A DNA stretch of 18,909 bases from NCBI GenBank assembly GCA_947304075.1, contig CAMYZY010000008.1:1-18909 (forward strand), written 5' to 3'. The notes beneath the pieces were generated by a model that ran no database searches, was not told the DNA's origin, and saw only the letters and a list, made by a program, of their open reading frames with translations. Numbering within the stretch: position 1 is the first letter of the stretch; the number at the start of each line of letters is the position of its first letter. Shown here one piece after another: positions 1 to 5,833 of this stretch. This DNA is from an uncultured Candidatus Saccharibacteria bacterium. Lineage in GTDB: Bacteria > Patescibacteriota > Saccharimonadia > Saccharimonadales > Saccharimonadaceae. The position numbers and the translations under genes are program-made.

Positions 1-1
1 A

Positions 2-796
2 TCTTCCTGGGACACTTCTAGTGTGACAAGTATGAATAGAATGTTTCAAAGTGCCGGTAACAGTGTTGCCACATTCACTCTTGATCTCTCTTCCTGGGAC
101 ACTTCTAGTGTGACAGGTATGACTAATATGTTCAGCCGAGCTGGCCTGAATGCCACGACTTTCACTTTAAACCTCTCTTCCTGGGACACTTCTAGTGTGA
201 CAAGTATGAGTAACCTATTCGAACATGCCGGCGAAAACGCCCTTTCTTGGTCTGTTAGTGGTCTCCCATCCTGGAACACTTCTAGTGTGACAAGTATGAG
301 TGGCATGTTCCTATATGCCGGCTACAGTGCTACTACTTGGTCTATCGGTGACATTTCTTCCTGGAATACCTCAAATGTTACGAGCATGCAACAGATGTTT
401 AAATATGCCGGCTACAGTATTTCTTCGTTTTCTTTAAACCTTTCTTCTTGGAACACTTCTAGCCTAACAAACATTGGCCAAATGTTTGATCATGCCGGCT
501 ACAGCGCTACTACTTGGTCTATTGGAAATCTTTCTTCCTGGGACACTTCTAAAGTTACGTATATGAGTGAAGTGTTTCAATATGCTGCCTATAACGCTAC
601 TACTTGGTCTATTGGAAATCTTTCTTCCTGGGACACTTCTAAAGTGACAACTATGGTGTATATGTTCTACGGAACTGGCTACAATTCTAATTCTTTCATT
701 CTAAATCTTTCCAACTGGAACACTTCTAGTGTGACAAATATGAGCAATATGTTCCTTAATGCCGGCGCTAGGTCCACCACTTGGAGCATTACCATC
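2..796 (+). repeat. Tandem 87/90-nt coding repeats, about nine units
   Basis: Unit lengths in residues from the left are 29, 29, 30, 30, 29, 30, 30, 29 and about 29. Two flavours occur: a 29-residue one ending T(F)(T)LNL and a 30-residue one ending TTWSIGNL. Bases 505-555 and 595-645 are identical over 51 nt, far above the average unit similarity, so this pair is a recent duplication or gene-conversion event. Confidence 0.9.
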
Positions 797-925
797 CCAA
801 GAACTAATAATGGTACATCCACTGGTCCAATCGCTAATACTACTTCTCGTTTTTACGGTAGTAGCACTTCTGTTTATGCCGATTCGCCAACGCATGTTTC
901 TAGATACTTCACCCTCGCAAATTAA
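2..925 (+). CDS. BspA-type repeat surface/secreted protein, 3' part
   Basis: The reading frame is open from the first bases of the window, so the gene starts upstream and only the last 307 codons are seen. The protein is almost entirely 29-30 residue repeats of the form SSW(D/N)TSSVTsMsnMF..AG..ATt(F/W)(T/S)(L/I), the pattern of the BspA-like / DUF285 / 26-residue bacterial surface repeat families. About nine units are visible, followed by a roughly 45-residue non-repeat tail rich in Ser, Thr and Asn that ends RYFTLAN. No LPXTG motif, membrane span or basic tail is present at the C-terminus, so the protein is either released or anchored by its unseen N-terminus. Known family members sit on the surface and act in adhesion; that role here is inferred. 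The repeat family is certain; exact function is not. Confidence 0.88.
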   Translation, partial: SSWDTSSVTSMNRMFQSAGNSVATFTLDLSSWDTSSVTGMTNMFSRAGLNATTFTLNLSSWDTSSVTSMSNLFEHAGENALSWSVSGLPSWNTSSVTSMSGMFLYAGYSATTWSIGDISSWNTSNVTSMQQMFKYAGYSISSFSLNLSSWNTSSLTNIGQMFDHAGYSATTWSIGNLSSWDTSKVTYMSEVFQYAAYNATTWSIGNLSSWDTSKVTTMVYMFYGTGYNSNSFILNLSNWNTSSVTNMSNMFLNAGARSTTWSITIPRTNNGTSTGPIANTTSRFYGSSTSVYADSPTHVSRYFTLAN

Positions 926-1028
926 ACCACTTACTTCTACGTTTTTTCTAATTAAAAACATTTTAGTCGCAGCGGGCTAGAGTGGCTCTCAGCTAAACAC
1001 CATTTTGATTTTATTATAATAATTATTG
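926..1028. other. Non-coding gap after the repeat protein
   Basis: No credible coding sequence. A weak stem (GCTAGAG / CTCTcAGC, about 978-995) lies here but is not followed by a T-tract, so I do not call it a terminator. The rest is AT-rich. The full gene-poor stretch 926-1324 also holds the promoter, possible peptide gene and second promoter listed separately. Confidence 0.5.
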
Positions 1029-1063
1029 TTGCACATTTCAAAATGTTTATGTTATAACATAAA
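1029..1063 (+). promoter_or_regulatory. Promoter with 18-bp perfect palindrome over the -10
   Basis: TTGCAC (1029-1034), an 18-nt spacer and TATAAC (1053-1058), with an extended TG at 1050-1051. The -10 is the centre of a perfect palindrome TTTATGTTATAACATAAA at 1046-1063, a plausible operator for a dimeric repressor. It would drive the small reading frame that begins at 1081. The promoter elements and palindrome are seen directly; the operator role is inference. Confidence 0.5.
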
Positions 1064-1080
1064 TACTAGGCAAATAGGTC

Positions 1081-1218
1081 ATGCAGAGTAAAAAGAAACA
1101 GTTATTTAAGAGTAATATTATTGTTGCGCTGTTGACACCATTGCTAATGTATCCTACACAAGGAGCATTCTGGGGGAAGTGGGCCGCAGCATCGGTTAGA
1201 TGTATTATTGGGTCATAA
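1081..1218 (+). CDS. Possible 45-residue secreted peptide
   Basis: An ATG frame of 45 codons begins MQSKKKQLFK, continues with a hydrophobic stretch (NIIVALLTPLLMYP, residues 12-25) and a TQGAFWG segment resembling a signal-peptidase site, then WAAASVRCIIGS. The layout is that of a signal peptide with a mature part of about 15 residues containing one Cys. A good promoter lies just upstream, but the ribosome site is poor (AGG either 10 or 2 bases before the ATG). It is too short for family recognition. It could be a secreted peptide, a decayed N-terminus of a former secreted protein, or chance; the next promoter begins six bases after its stop. Confidence 0.35.
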   Translation: MQSKKKQLFKSNIIVALLTPLLMYPTQGAFWGKWAAASVRCIIGS

Positions 1219-1223
1219 ATATT

Positions 1224-1251
1224 TTGATATATTAAGAAAATATGGTATACT
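1224..1251 (+). promoter_or_regulatory. Promoter of the 83-residue protein
   Basis: TTGATA (1224-1229), 16-nt spacer, TATACT (1246-1251) with extended TG at 1243-1244. Predicted start near 1258 gives a leader of about 67 nt, which begins with a small hairpin (CTACC 1256-1260 / GGTAG 1268-1272). Confidence 0.6.
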
Positions 1252-1324
1252 ATCTCTACCTATGTAGGGTAGGTGTAGCTAGAAGTGATGCTAATTAAAT
1301 GTCCTTGTACTTTTGGAGGTGCAT

Positions 1325-1576
1325 ATGAGTGATTTATCTGACAGAGTAAAACTAAAACTGTTGCATCTGGAGAAAACTGATGATATTGCGCGGCTGCCGG
1401 AGCTGGAAATAACCACAGTCAATGTGCTCAGGGAACATGGAATCAACATTGTTGATGATTTGCTGAAAATTGCGCGCGAAGCTTCGGGTGAACTGATCAG
1501 GATGCCAAGTATCACAGTCCGCGAAATAGAAAAACTCCAGAGATATTGCATCTTTCTTCAGGGAACAACTGATTAA
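1325..1576 (+). CDS. Small HhH / RNA-polymerase alpha-CTD-like protein
   Basis: An 83-residue protein. The ATG at 1325 is chosen because a perfect GGAGG (1315-1319) lies five bases upstream; a TTG start at 1313 would include the ribosome site. Residues ~26-78 follow the helix-hairpin-helix pattern of the RNA polymerase alpha C-terminal domain: LELEITTVNVLREHGI, then VDDLL, then GELIRMPSITVREIEKL. Compared with the alpha-CTD as I know it, the segment holding the key DNA-contacting Arg is about two residues shorter and the G(K/R)KS loop is missing about three, so it is a divergent relative or another HhH domain. No alpha N-terminal domain is present. The codons (many CTG, CGC, ATC, CAG) look more GC-rich than those of its neighbours, hinting at transfer. 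Own promoter, own terminator. DNA or RNA polymerase contact is inference. Confidence 0.75.
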   Translation: MSDLSDRVKLKLLHLEKTDDIARLPELEITTVNVLREHGINIVDDLLKIAREASGELIRMPSITVREIEKLQRYCIFLQGTTD

Positions 1577-1592
1577 CCTATCCTACACTCAT

Positions 1593-1617
1593 GGCCCCGT
1601 TTATTGCGGGGCCTTTT
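1593..1617 (+). terminator. Strong Rho-independent terminator
   Basis: GGCCCCG (1593-1599), loop of 7, CGGGGCC (1607-1613), then TTTT. It closes the 83-residue gene, whose stop is 17 bases upstream. Confidence 0.9.
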
Positions 1618-1623
1618 CCAATA

Positions 1624-1648
1624 AAAAATAGGCCACTGGCCTTTTTTT
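1624..1648. terminator. Bidirectional terminator
   Basis: AGGCC (1630-1634) ACT GGCCT (1638-1642), flanked by A-run 1623-1628 on one side and T-run 1642-1648 on the other. It backs up the preceding terminator on the plus strand and ends the tRNA-Arg transcript on the minus strand. Confidence 0.8.
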
Positions 1649-1654
1649 ATTCTA

Positions 1655-1731
1655 TGGTACGCCCGACAGGATTTGAACCTACGACCTTTTGCTCCGCAAG
1701 CAAACGCTCTATCCAGCTGAGCTACGGGCGC
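1655..1731 (-). tRNA. tRNA-Arg(GCG)
   Basis: A 77-nt cloverleaf including encoded CCA. Acceptor GCGCCCG/CGGGCGT, D arm GCTC/GAGC, anticodon stem TTTGC/GCAAA with loop TTGCGGA, T arm GTAGG/CCTGT. The anticodon is GCG (complement of 1695-1697), reading CGC and CGU. A20 in the D-loop and C35 in the anticodon are arginine identity elements. An anticodon beginning with G is unusual: most bacteria use ACG, edited to ICG, for this box. Confidence 0.95.
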
Positions 1732-1735
1732 ATAT

Positions 1736-1803
1736 GTGGATGTTTTGAAGTTAATCTCGACATCCACCTAGAAATTAAATGAGCATCACCATAAAGGTGA
1801 CGC
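1736..1803 (-). other. Two hairpins in the tRNA-Arg 5' leader
   Basis: Between the predicted transcription start and the tRNA lie two inverted repeats: GCATCACC (1783-1790) / GGTGACGC (1796-1803) with one mismatch and a 5-nt loop, and GTGGATGT (1736-1743) / ACATCCAC (1760-1767), an 8-bp stem with a 16-nt loop. The second ends four bases from the mature tRNA 5' end. They may guide 5' processing or regulate; no T-tracts follow. Confidence 0.5.
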
Positions 1804-1807
1804 CACT

Positions 1808-1836
1808 ATTATAACATATTTTTGAAAAAATTGCAG
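1808..1836 (-). promoter_or_regulatory. tRNA-Arg promoter
   Basis: On the minus strand: CTGCAA (1831-1836), 17-nt spacer, TATAAT (1808-1813) preceded by TGT. A near-consensus extended -10 promoter. Predicted start about 70 nt before the tRNA. Confidence 0.75.
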
Positions 1837-1845
1837 GTGGTATTT

Positions 1846-2418
1846 TTAGGATTTGTGTTTTTTGCTTTTTGTGGACGTTTTAACGAGTTTTGATTGAGCA
1901 CGAAAACCATATTTGCCATTAATGGGATCTTTGAAAAGAAAGGATTTTATTGGTTTTAAGGTCAAGGTCATGTAAAAACCAAAGGCCACAAATAGTCCAA
2001 GGCAGGAAAGATAATTCACGACGTATGGTTGAGCTGGAAGCGTAACCAAAACGTAGAAAATAAGCTGGCTAATGACGATGGAAATATAGAAAATGCAAAT
2101 ATCAATAAAAAGCACAGCTCGCTTGATGATGGCGCGGTAAGAATAAAAGGCGATTGGGATAAGGATGACTAATGATAAAACACTGACTAGTTTAGCGAGA
2201 AAATAATTTGGGTCATAGCCATAGGCAAAACCATCATAAAGGCCCCAAAGCAAAGTCGGGGTCAGAGCGATTTTGATATGCTCCCAAGTGCTTTCATTGA
2301 CGGCGGCGAAAAGACCGACAATTTTGTTTTGATTTGTCCATTCATAAAGAAAATGGGCTAGTACTCCTATAGTAGATATTACTACTACGCCGAGCCAAAA
2401 GTTAAATGCGTGATCCAT
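1846..2418 (-). CDS. DUF6512-like integral membrane protein
   Basis: 190 residues with about five or six hydrophobic spans and a basic tail (KLVKTSTKSKKHKS), so probably a polytopic inner-membrane protein with a cytoplasmic C-terminus. The N-terminal part has HFLYEWTNQNKIVGLFAAVNESTWEHIK (residues about 22-49), the signature I associate with the DUF6512 family: an aromatic/acidic HFLYeWt motif, then AVNESTWEH before the second span. Family members have no established function. A TATAAT lies only six bases before the ATG and no Shine-Dalgarno is present, so the mRNA is probably leaderless. It runs towards tRNA-Arg and ends just inside that tRNA's promoter (-35 at 1831-1836). Confidence 0.75.
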   Translation of the reverse strand: MDHAFNFWLGVVVISTIGVLAHFLYEWTNQNKIVGLFAAVNESTWEHIKIALTPTLLWGLYDGFAYGYDPNYFLAKLVSVLSLVILIPIAFYSYRAIIKRAVLFIDICIFYISIVISQLIFYVLVTLPAQPYVVNYLSCLGLFVAFGFYMTLTLKPIKSFLFKDPINGKYGFRAQSKLVKTSTKSKKHKS

Positions 2419-2424
2419 AATTAT

Positions 2425-2430
2425 ATTATA
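2425..2430 (-). promoter_or_regulatory. Leaderless -10 of the DUF6512-like gene
   Basis: TGA-TATAAT on the minus strand (TATAAT = 2430 to 2425), six bases from the ATG at 2418. The -35 (TAAACA, near 2448-2453) is weak. Divergent from the tRNA-Ser(CGA) promoter. Confidence 0.6.
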
Positions 2431-2467
2431 TCATACTGGTTATGATTTGTTTAGAGAAGATATATGT

Positions 2468-2473
2468 TATAAT
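2468..2473 (+). promoter_or_regulatory. tRNA-Ser(CGA) promoter, start at the mature 5' end
   Basis: TGT-TATAAT, with TATAAT at 2468-2473. The tRNA's first base is 2480, seven bases downstream, the usual position of transcription initiation. The primary transcript may therefore begin at the mature tRNA 5' end. Confidence 0.65.
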
Positions 2474-2479
2474 TGGTTT

Positions 2480-2569
2480 GGAAGCGTGGCCGAGTGGTTG
2501 AAGGCGCACGACTCGAAATCGTGTGGGCGGGCGACCGTCTCGAAGGTTCGAATCCTTTCGCTTCCGCCA
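2480..2569 (+). tRNA. tRNA-Ser(CGA)
   Basis: A 90-nt class II tRNA with encoded CCA. Acceptor GGAAGCG/CGCTTCC with discriminator G, anticodon stem CACGA/TCGTG, loop CTCGAAA (anticodon CGA, reads UCG), and a long variable arm GGGCGGGCGACCGTCTC typical of serine tRNAs. Confidence 0.96.
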
Positions 2570-2579
2570 AATAATCGGG

Positions 2580-2608
2580 AGCGTATCTTGACGCTATGGA
2601 GAGTCCAT
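2580..2608 (+). promoter_or_regulatory. Two adjoining hairpins hiding a ribosome site
   Basis: AGCGT (2580-2584) / ACGCT (2591-2595), immediately followed by ATGGA (2596-2600) GAG TCCAT (2604-2608). The second stem-loop contains the GGAGAG Shine-Dalgarno (2598-2603) of the gene starting at 2610, so it could mask it. No convincing separate promoter is visible, so the gene is probably read from the tRNA promoter. Confidence 0.5.
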
Positions 2609-2609
2609 T

Positions 2610-3353
2610 ATGAAAGAAAATCAGAAAGCCAAATCGCCTAAAAAAAGTGGCAAGATTAAGAAGAATGCACAAAAAGTAAAAGCAAAACTTCTAAAATCTT
2701 ATTATGGTAATCCTGCTAAGGATATGAGTTTGATTGCAATTACTGGTACTACTGGTAAAGTCACAGTTGCGCATTATGTGCATGAAATACTAAGAGCGGC
2801 GGGTGAACAGGTTGCGGTACTAGCTTCCGACCAACCATTTAAAATTAGTATGCTCCATAAATTCTTATCGGATGCATGGAAGGCTGGGGCAAATTACATA
2901 ATTGTGACGGTGCCAGCTGAAGGATTAAGAGATAACGTGTTCTATGGTTTGCCTATTAGCGTGGCTGCTATGACAAATTTTGTAACAGCTGGGTTAAACG
3001 ATATGACGCCAGAAGAATATATTGATACGCAAAAAACTCTGTTTGATATGCATCCAGACGTAGTCGTATTGAATAGTGATGATAAAAATTATGATACTTT
3101 CTCTCATTTTATGGGTAAAAGTAAAACGATTGTTTATGGACAAACGAGTGCAGATATAAAAATACTAAATTCGAAGCTTTATCCTAAGGGAACTGAAGCA
3201 ACTTTGTCGGTGAATTCTGAAATAATGTCTGTGGCAACTTTTGTGGCTGGCGAAACTTCGGCCTCTTATATGGCCTGCGCTGTAGCAATTGCGGATGCAA
3301 TCGGAGTAGCTCCCCAAAGTATCATCGATGGAATCGCAGAATACGAACCCTAA
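2610..3353 (+). CDS. Degenerate Mur-ligase-like protein, central domain only
   Basis: 247 residues. After a Lys-rich head (1-30), residues 38-247 follow the central domain of MurE-type ligases: LIAITGTTGKVTVAHYV (P-loop), a TNF segment where MurE has TNLTHDHLDYH, LNSDD (155-158, cf. LNADD), and an end resembling the SMAAALVG helix and the IISGI region. Catalytic features are lost: the P-loop has V where GK(T/S) is needed (K50 stays), the THDHLDYH histidines become VTAGLNDM, and TSHA becomes VPAEG. There is no C-terminal ligase domain. It looks like a pseudoenzyme or a repurposed nucleotide-binding protein rather than a fresh pseudogene, since the frame is intact. The ATG has GGAGAG six bases upstream. 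It converges on the MurE gene with one base between stops. A role in wall synthesis is inference. Confidence 0.72.
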   Translation: MKENQKAKSPKKSGKIKKNAQKVKAKLLKSYYGNPAKDMSLIAITGTTGKVTVAHYVHEILRAAGEQVAVLASDQPFKISMLHKFLSDAWKAGANYIIVTVPAEGLRDNVFYGLPISVAAMTNFVTAGLNDMTPEEYIDTQKTLFDMHPDVVVLNSDDKNYDTFSHFMGKSKTIVYGQTSADIKILNSKLYPKGTEATLSVNSEIMSVATFVAGETSASYMACAVAIADAIGVAPQSIIDGIAEYEP

Positions 3354-3354
3354 A

Positions 3355-4599
3355 TTATTTGATTTGTTTTAATAATTCACTAGTAACTAAAGCGTCGTTA
3401 AATTCGTGCGGACCATCGGCTCGCAAAATGCTTTTTTCGTGACCTTTACCAAGAATCAAAACGAGGTCACCTTTTTTGGCAGTTTTTAGTGCCAAGGCGA
3501 TAGCTTTTTTGCGATCTAGCTCTTTAAATAAATCTTTGCCAAGCACTTTGCCTTGTTTTTCGGCACCCTGGATAAATCCGGCTGCAATGATTTCTGGATC
3601 TTCATCGCGAGAGTCATCTTCGGTAATAATAACAATATCGGAATTTTTTGCTAAAATCTCACCACGAATAGGACGAGTAGTAGGGTCGCGACGACCGGCA
3701 CCGCCATGTACGGAAATGATACGCCCTTTGTGATTTTTAACAGAATCAAAAACTTTTTCTAGGGCGTCGGGGGCATGGGCGTAATCAATAATAACGCTGA
3801 AGGACTGGCCTTCATCGATAGTGTTCATACGTCCTTCTACATCGGTAAGCGATTTGATGCCTGAAATAATTTGTTTATCGCTTAAACCTAGCTCGCGTCC
3901 CACGAGAGCAGCGGCCATAGAATTATAAACATTAAAGACTCCGGGAATTTTACTCTCTATTATTATATCACCAAATGAATATTTAATGCCTTTTACTGAC
4001 GTTTCTATATTTGTGGCCTTATTTTTGCCATTTTTTATGCCATATGTGATATATTTATGGGAAAGTTTTTTGTAATAGTTTGTGGCTGAATCGTCGGCAT
4101 TTAATATACTGGTTTTGGCTTTTTTGAATAGCTTTCCTTTGGCGGCACGATACCTAGCAAAAGTTTTGTGATAATCTAAATGATCGTGGGTTAAGTTGGT
4201 GAAAACAGCTATTTCAAAAGGAATACCAAGGGTGCGATATTCGGCTAGTGCATGAGAAGTGACTTCGAGAACCAAAAACTCTGCGCCCTGTTTTTTGATG
4301 TTGGCAATACGCTTATTTAGAGTACCAGCATCTACTGTGGTCATATGATTTAGCTCTGGTTTTAGTTTATCGACACCATAGGCTACCGTAGTCATAATGC
4401 CAGTTTTTAGACCAGCTTTGTTTAACATTTGCCAAATCATAAAGCAGGTGGTGGTTTTGCCGTTTGTGCCGGTAACGCCAATCACCCGAAGGTTTTTTGC
4501 TGGATGGTGATACTTGGAAGAAGCTGTAACGGCCTGCATGTAGTGGTAGGGAAGTACGGCTTGGTTGTAGAAGGGGAATTTTTCGAGTAACTTTTTCAT
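3355..4599 (-). CDS. murE: MurE-family UDP-MurNAc-peptide ligase
   Basis: 414 residues; ATP-dependent addition of the third amino acid to UDP-MurNAc-dipeptide in the cytoplasm is the family role. Visible: P-loop GTNGKTT (44-50), TSHAL (114-118), THDHLDYH (137-144), the lysine usually carbamylated (K154 in AAKGKLF), NADD (167-170), GRM (256-258), DYAHAPDAL (272-280), GGAGRRD, and GKGHE (384-388). The N-terminal UDP-binding Mur domain is missing, so it is about 80 residues shorter than typical MurE. The specificity motif is DDSRDEDP (328-335) where diaminopimelate enzymes have DNPRxEDP; the Arg is kept but N and P are changed, so the third residue cannot be assigned. The ATG is two bases after the permease's stop, without a clear Shine-Dalgarno, so translation is probably coupled. 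Confidence 0.88.
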   Translation of the reverse strand: MKKLLEKFPFYNQAVLPYHYMQAVTASSKYHHPAKNLRVIGVTGTNGKTTTCFMIWQMLNKAGLKTGIMTTVAYGVDKLKPELNHMTTVDAGTLNKRIANIKKQGAEFLVLEVTSHALAEYRTLGIPFEIAVFTNLTHDHLDYHKTFARYRAAKGKLFKKAKTSILNADDSATNYYKKLSHKYITYGIKNGKNKATNIETSVKGIKYSFGDIIIESKIPGVFNVYNSMAAALVGRELGLSDKQIISGIKSLTDVEGRMNTIDEGQSFSVIIDYAHAPDALEKVFDSVKNHKGRIISVHGGAGRRDPTTRPIRGEILAKNSDIVIITEDDSRDEDPEIIAAGFIQGAEKQGKVLGKDLFKELDRKKAIALALKTAKKGDLVLILGKGHEKSILRADGPHEFNDALVTSELLKQIK

Positions 4600-4600
4600 A

Positions 4601-5833
4601 TTATCTATAGTGTTTTAGTGATTCAATAGAATCTTTACTGGCGGCCTTGATGGCTGGATAAATACCGAAGAGAATACCAACAACGATGGTGGTAAGGAAG
4701 GTTATTGCGATAATTTGCCAACTGATATACGGCATAAATGGCGTGATGGTAGACAAAAGAAATGCTAGGAAATAACCCAAAACAAGACCAAATAATCCGC
4801 CTAAAACTGAGAGAATGAGAGACTCAAACAGGAATTGAATTAGGACGTTGCGACTTGATGCGCCGACGGCTTTTCTGATGCCGATTTCGTGAGTGCGCTC
4901 CGCTACCGAGACGAGCATGATGTTCATAACACCGATACCACCTACTATTAGGGAAATACCAGCAACTAGGGCTAACATGCCGGAAACGATTGAAAAGAGC
5001 GAACTAGCTGGATGGGTGATATCGTCACCGTAAGCGACAGAAAAGTTGGTGTCGCCATGTTTTTGTTCGACGAGAGCTTTGGTGATTTCTTCTTTGACGG
5101 TGGGGAGACTGTTGGTATTAGAAACTTTGATATTAATCTGCTGAATTTGAGTGGAGCCGGTAGCTTTGTTAAGATTTTTGATGTCCATAATCAATGCGTT
5201 GTCGTAGTCGACATTATTAAAACTGACGGTTTTATCGATTTTATCCAATACGCCAACTACCATGTATTTTTCGCCCATGATAGTGATGGTCTTGCCGACT
5301 GTACTATTAATAGTGTTGAAAAGAGCAAGAGAAAGCGTATGGCCCAAAACCACTGAATTATCTTCGTTGCTTTCGGTTAGAAAGGCGCCAAAGCGAATTG
5401 GCAATGATTCAATTTTAATAAAATCAAGGTTGGTGCCTAGGATCGTGACGGAATCTATGGTGTTTTTTTCGGATATTACAGTATTGCTAGAGATAGCGAT
5501 TGGGGCAGCGGCGGTAACGTTTTCATTCTTTTTGATAACGTCGGTGTCAGATATGGCGAGAGTGGAGTTTTGGAAAGAGTGAGCCGAAGTGAGTTCTTCG
5601 ACAATATTAGTAACTGAATCCTTGGTGGAAGACGGGCGAACTACCATTAGATCACTGCCAATTTCGTTGATTTCACTTTTGACTAGATTAGAAATGCTAC
5701 CGGTCAAAGAAAGAATCAAAATAATGCTAGCTACACCAATGGCAATACCAAGACAGGTCAAGAAGGAGCGGGTGCGATTTTCCTTGATGGATGTTTTCGC
5801 TAGTTTAAAATGTGTTTTTAGAAGTAGAGACAT
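4601..5833 (-). CDS. MacB/FtsX-type ABC transporter permease
   Basis: 410 residues with the MacB layout: cytoplasmic N-terminus, membrane span at about 24-44, a large extracytoplasmic MacB_PCD-like domain (45-275), then three spans of the FtsX domain. The conserved loop VMLVSVAERTHEIGIRKAVGA-like segment (here GVMNIMLVSVAERTHEIGIR, about 303-322) is the coupling region that contacts the ATPase. Such pairs move lipoproteins, peptides or drugs by a mechanotransmission mechanism; the substrate here is unknown. The start overlaps the ATPase stop by one base (TAATG). There is no periplasmic adaptor gene nearby, as expected for a cell without an outer membrane. Confidence 0.9.
   Translation of the reverse strand: MSLLLKTHFKLAKTSIKENRTRSFLTCLGIAIGVASIILILSLTGSISNLVKSEINEIGSDLMVVRPSSTKDSVTNIVEELTSAHSFQNSTLAISDTDVIKKNENVTAAAPIAISSNTVISEKNTIDSVTILGTNLDFIKIESLPIRFGAFLTESNEDNSVVLGHTLSLALFNTINSTVGKTITIMGEKYMVVGVLDKIDKTVSFNNVDYDNALIMDIKNLNKATGSTQIQQINIKVSNTNSLPTVKEEITKALVEQKHGDTNFSVAYGDDITHPASSLFSIVSGMLALVAGISLIVGGIGVMNIMLVSVAERTHEIGIRKAVGASSRNVLIQFLFESLILSVLGGLFGLVLGYFLAFLLSTITPFMPYISWQIIAITFLTTIVVGILFGIYPAIKAASKDSIESLKHYR

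Noticed and set aside
2..796. CRISPR array
   Set aside because: Regular repeats of 87-90 nt are coding, in frame and without unique spacers; they are protein repeats.
46..961. Minus-strand frames inside the repeat gene
   Set aside because: Antisense shadows of a low-complexity repeat with no start signals.
978..995. Terminator for the repeat protein
   Set aside because: Bulged stem with no following T-tract.
1256..1324. Riboswitch in the leader of the 83-residue gene
   Set aside because: Only one 5-bp stem; no known aptamer pattern could be matched by eye.
1325..1576. Fragment of rpoA
   Set aside because: It has its own start, promoter and terminators, lacks any alpha N-terminal remnant, and differs from the true alpha-CTD in two loops.
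1573..1782. Open frames on both strands across the tRNA-Arg (products such as VAQLDRAFACGAKGRRF)
   Set aside because: These are the familiar translations of a tRNA gene and its terminator, not proteins.
2447..2672. Open frames across tRNA-Ser(CGA) (SVAEWLKAHDSKSCGR; AEAKGFEPSRRSP)
   Set aside because: Translated tRNA sequence; the real gene starts at 2610.
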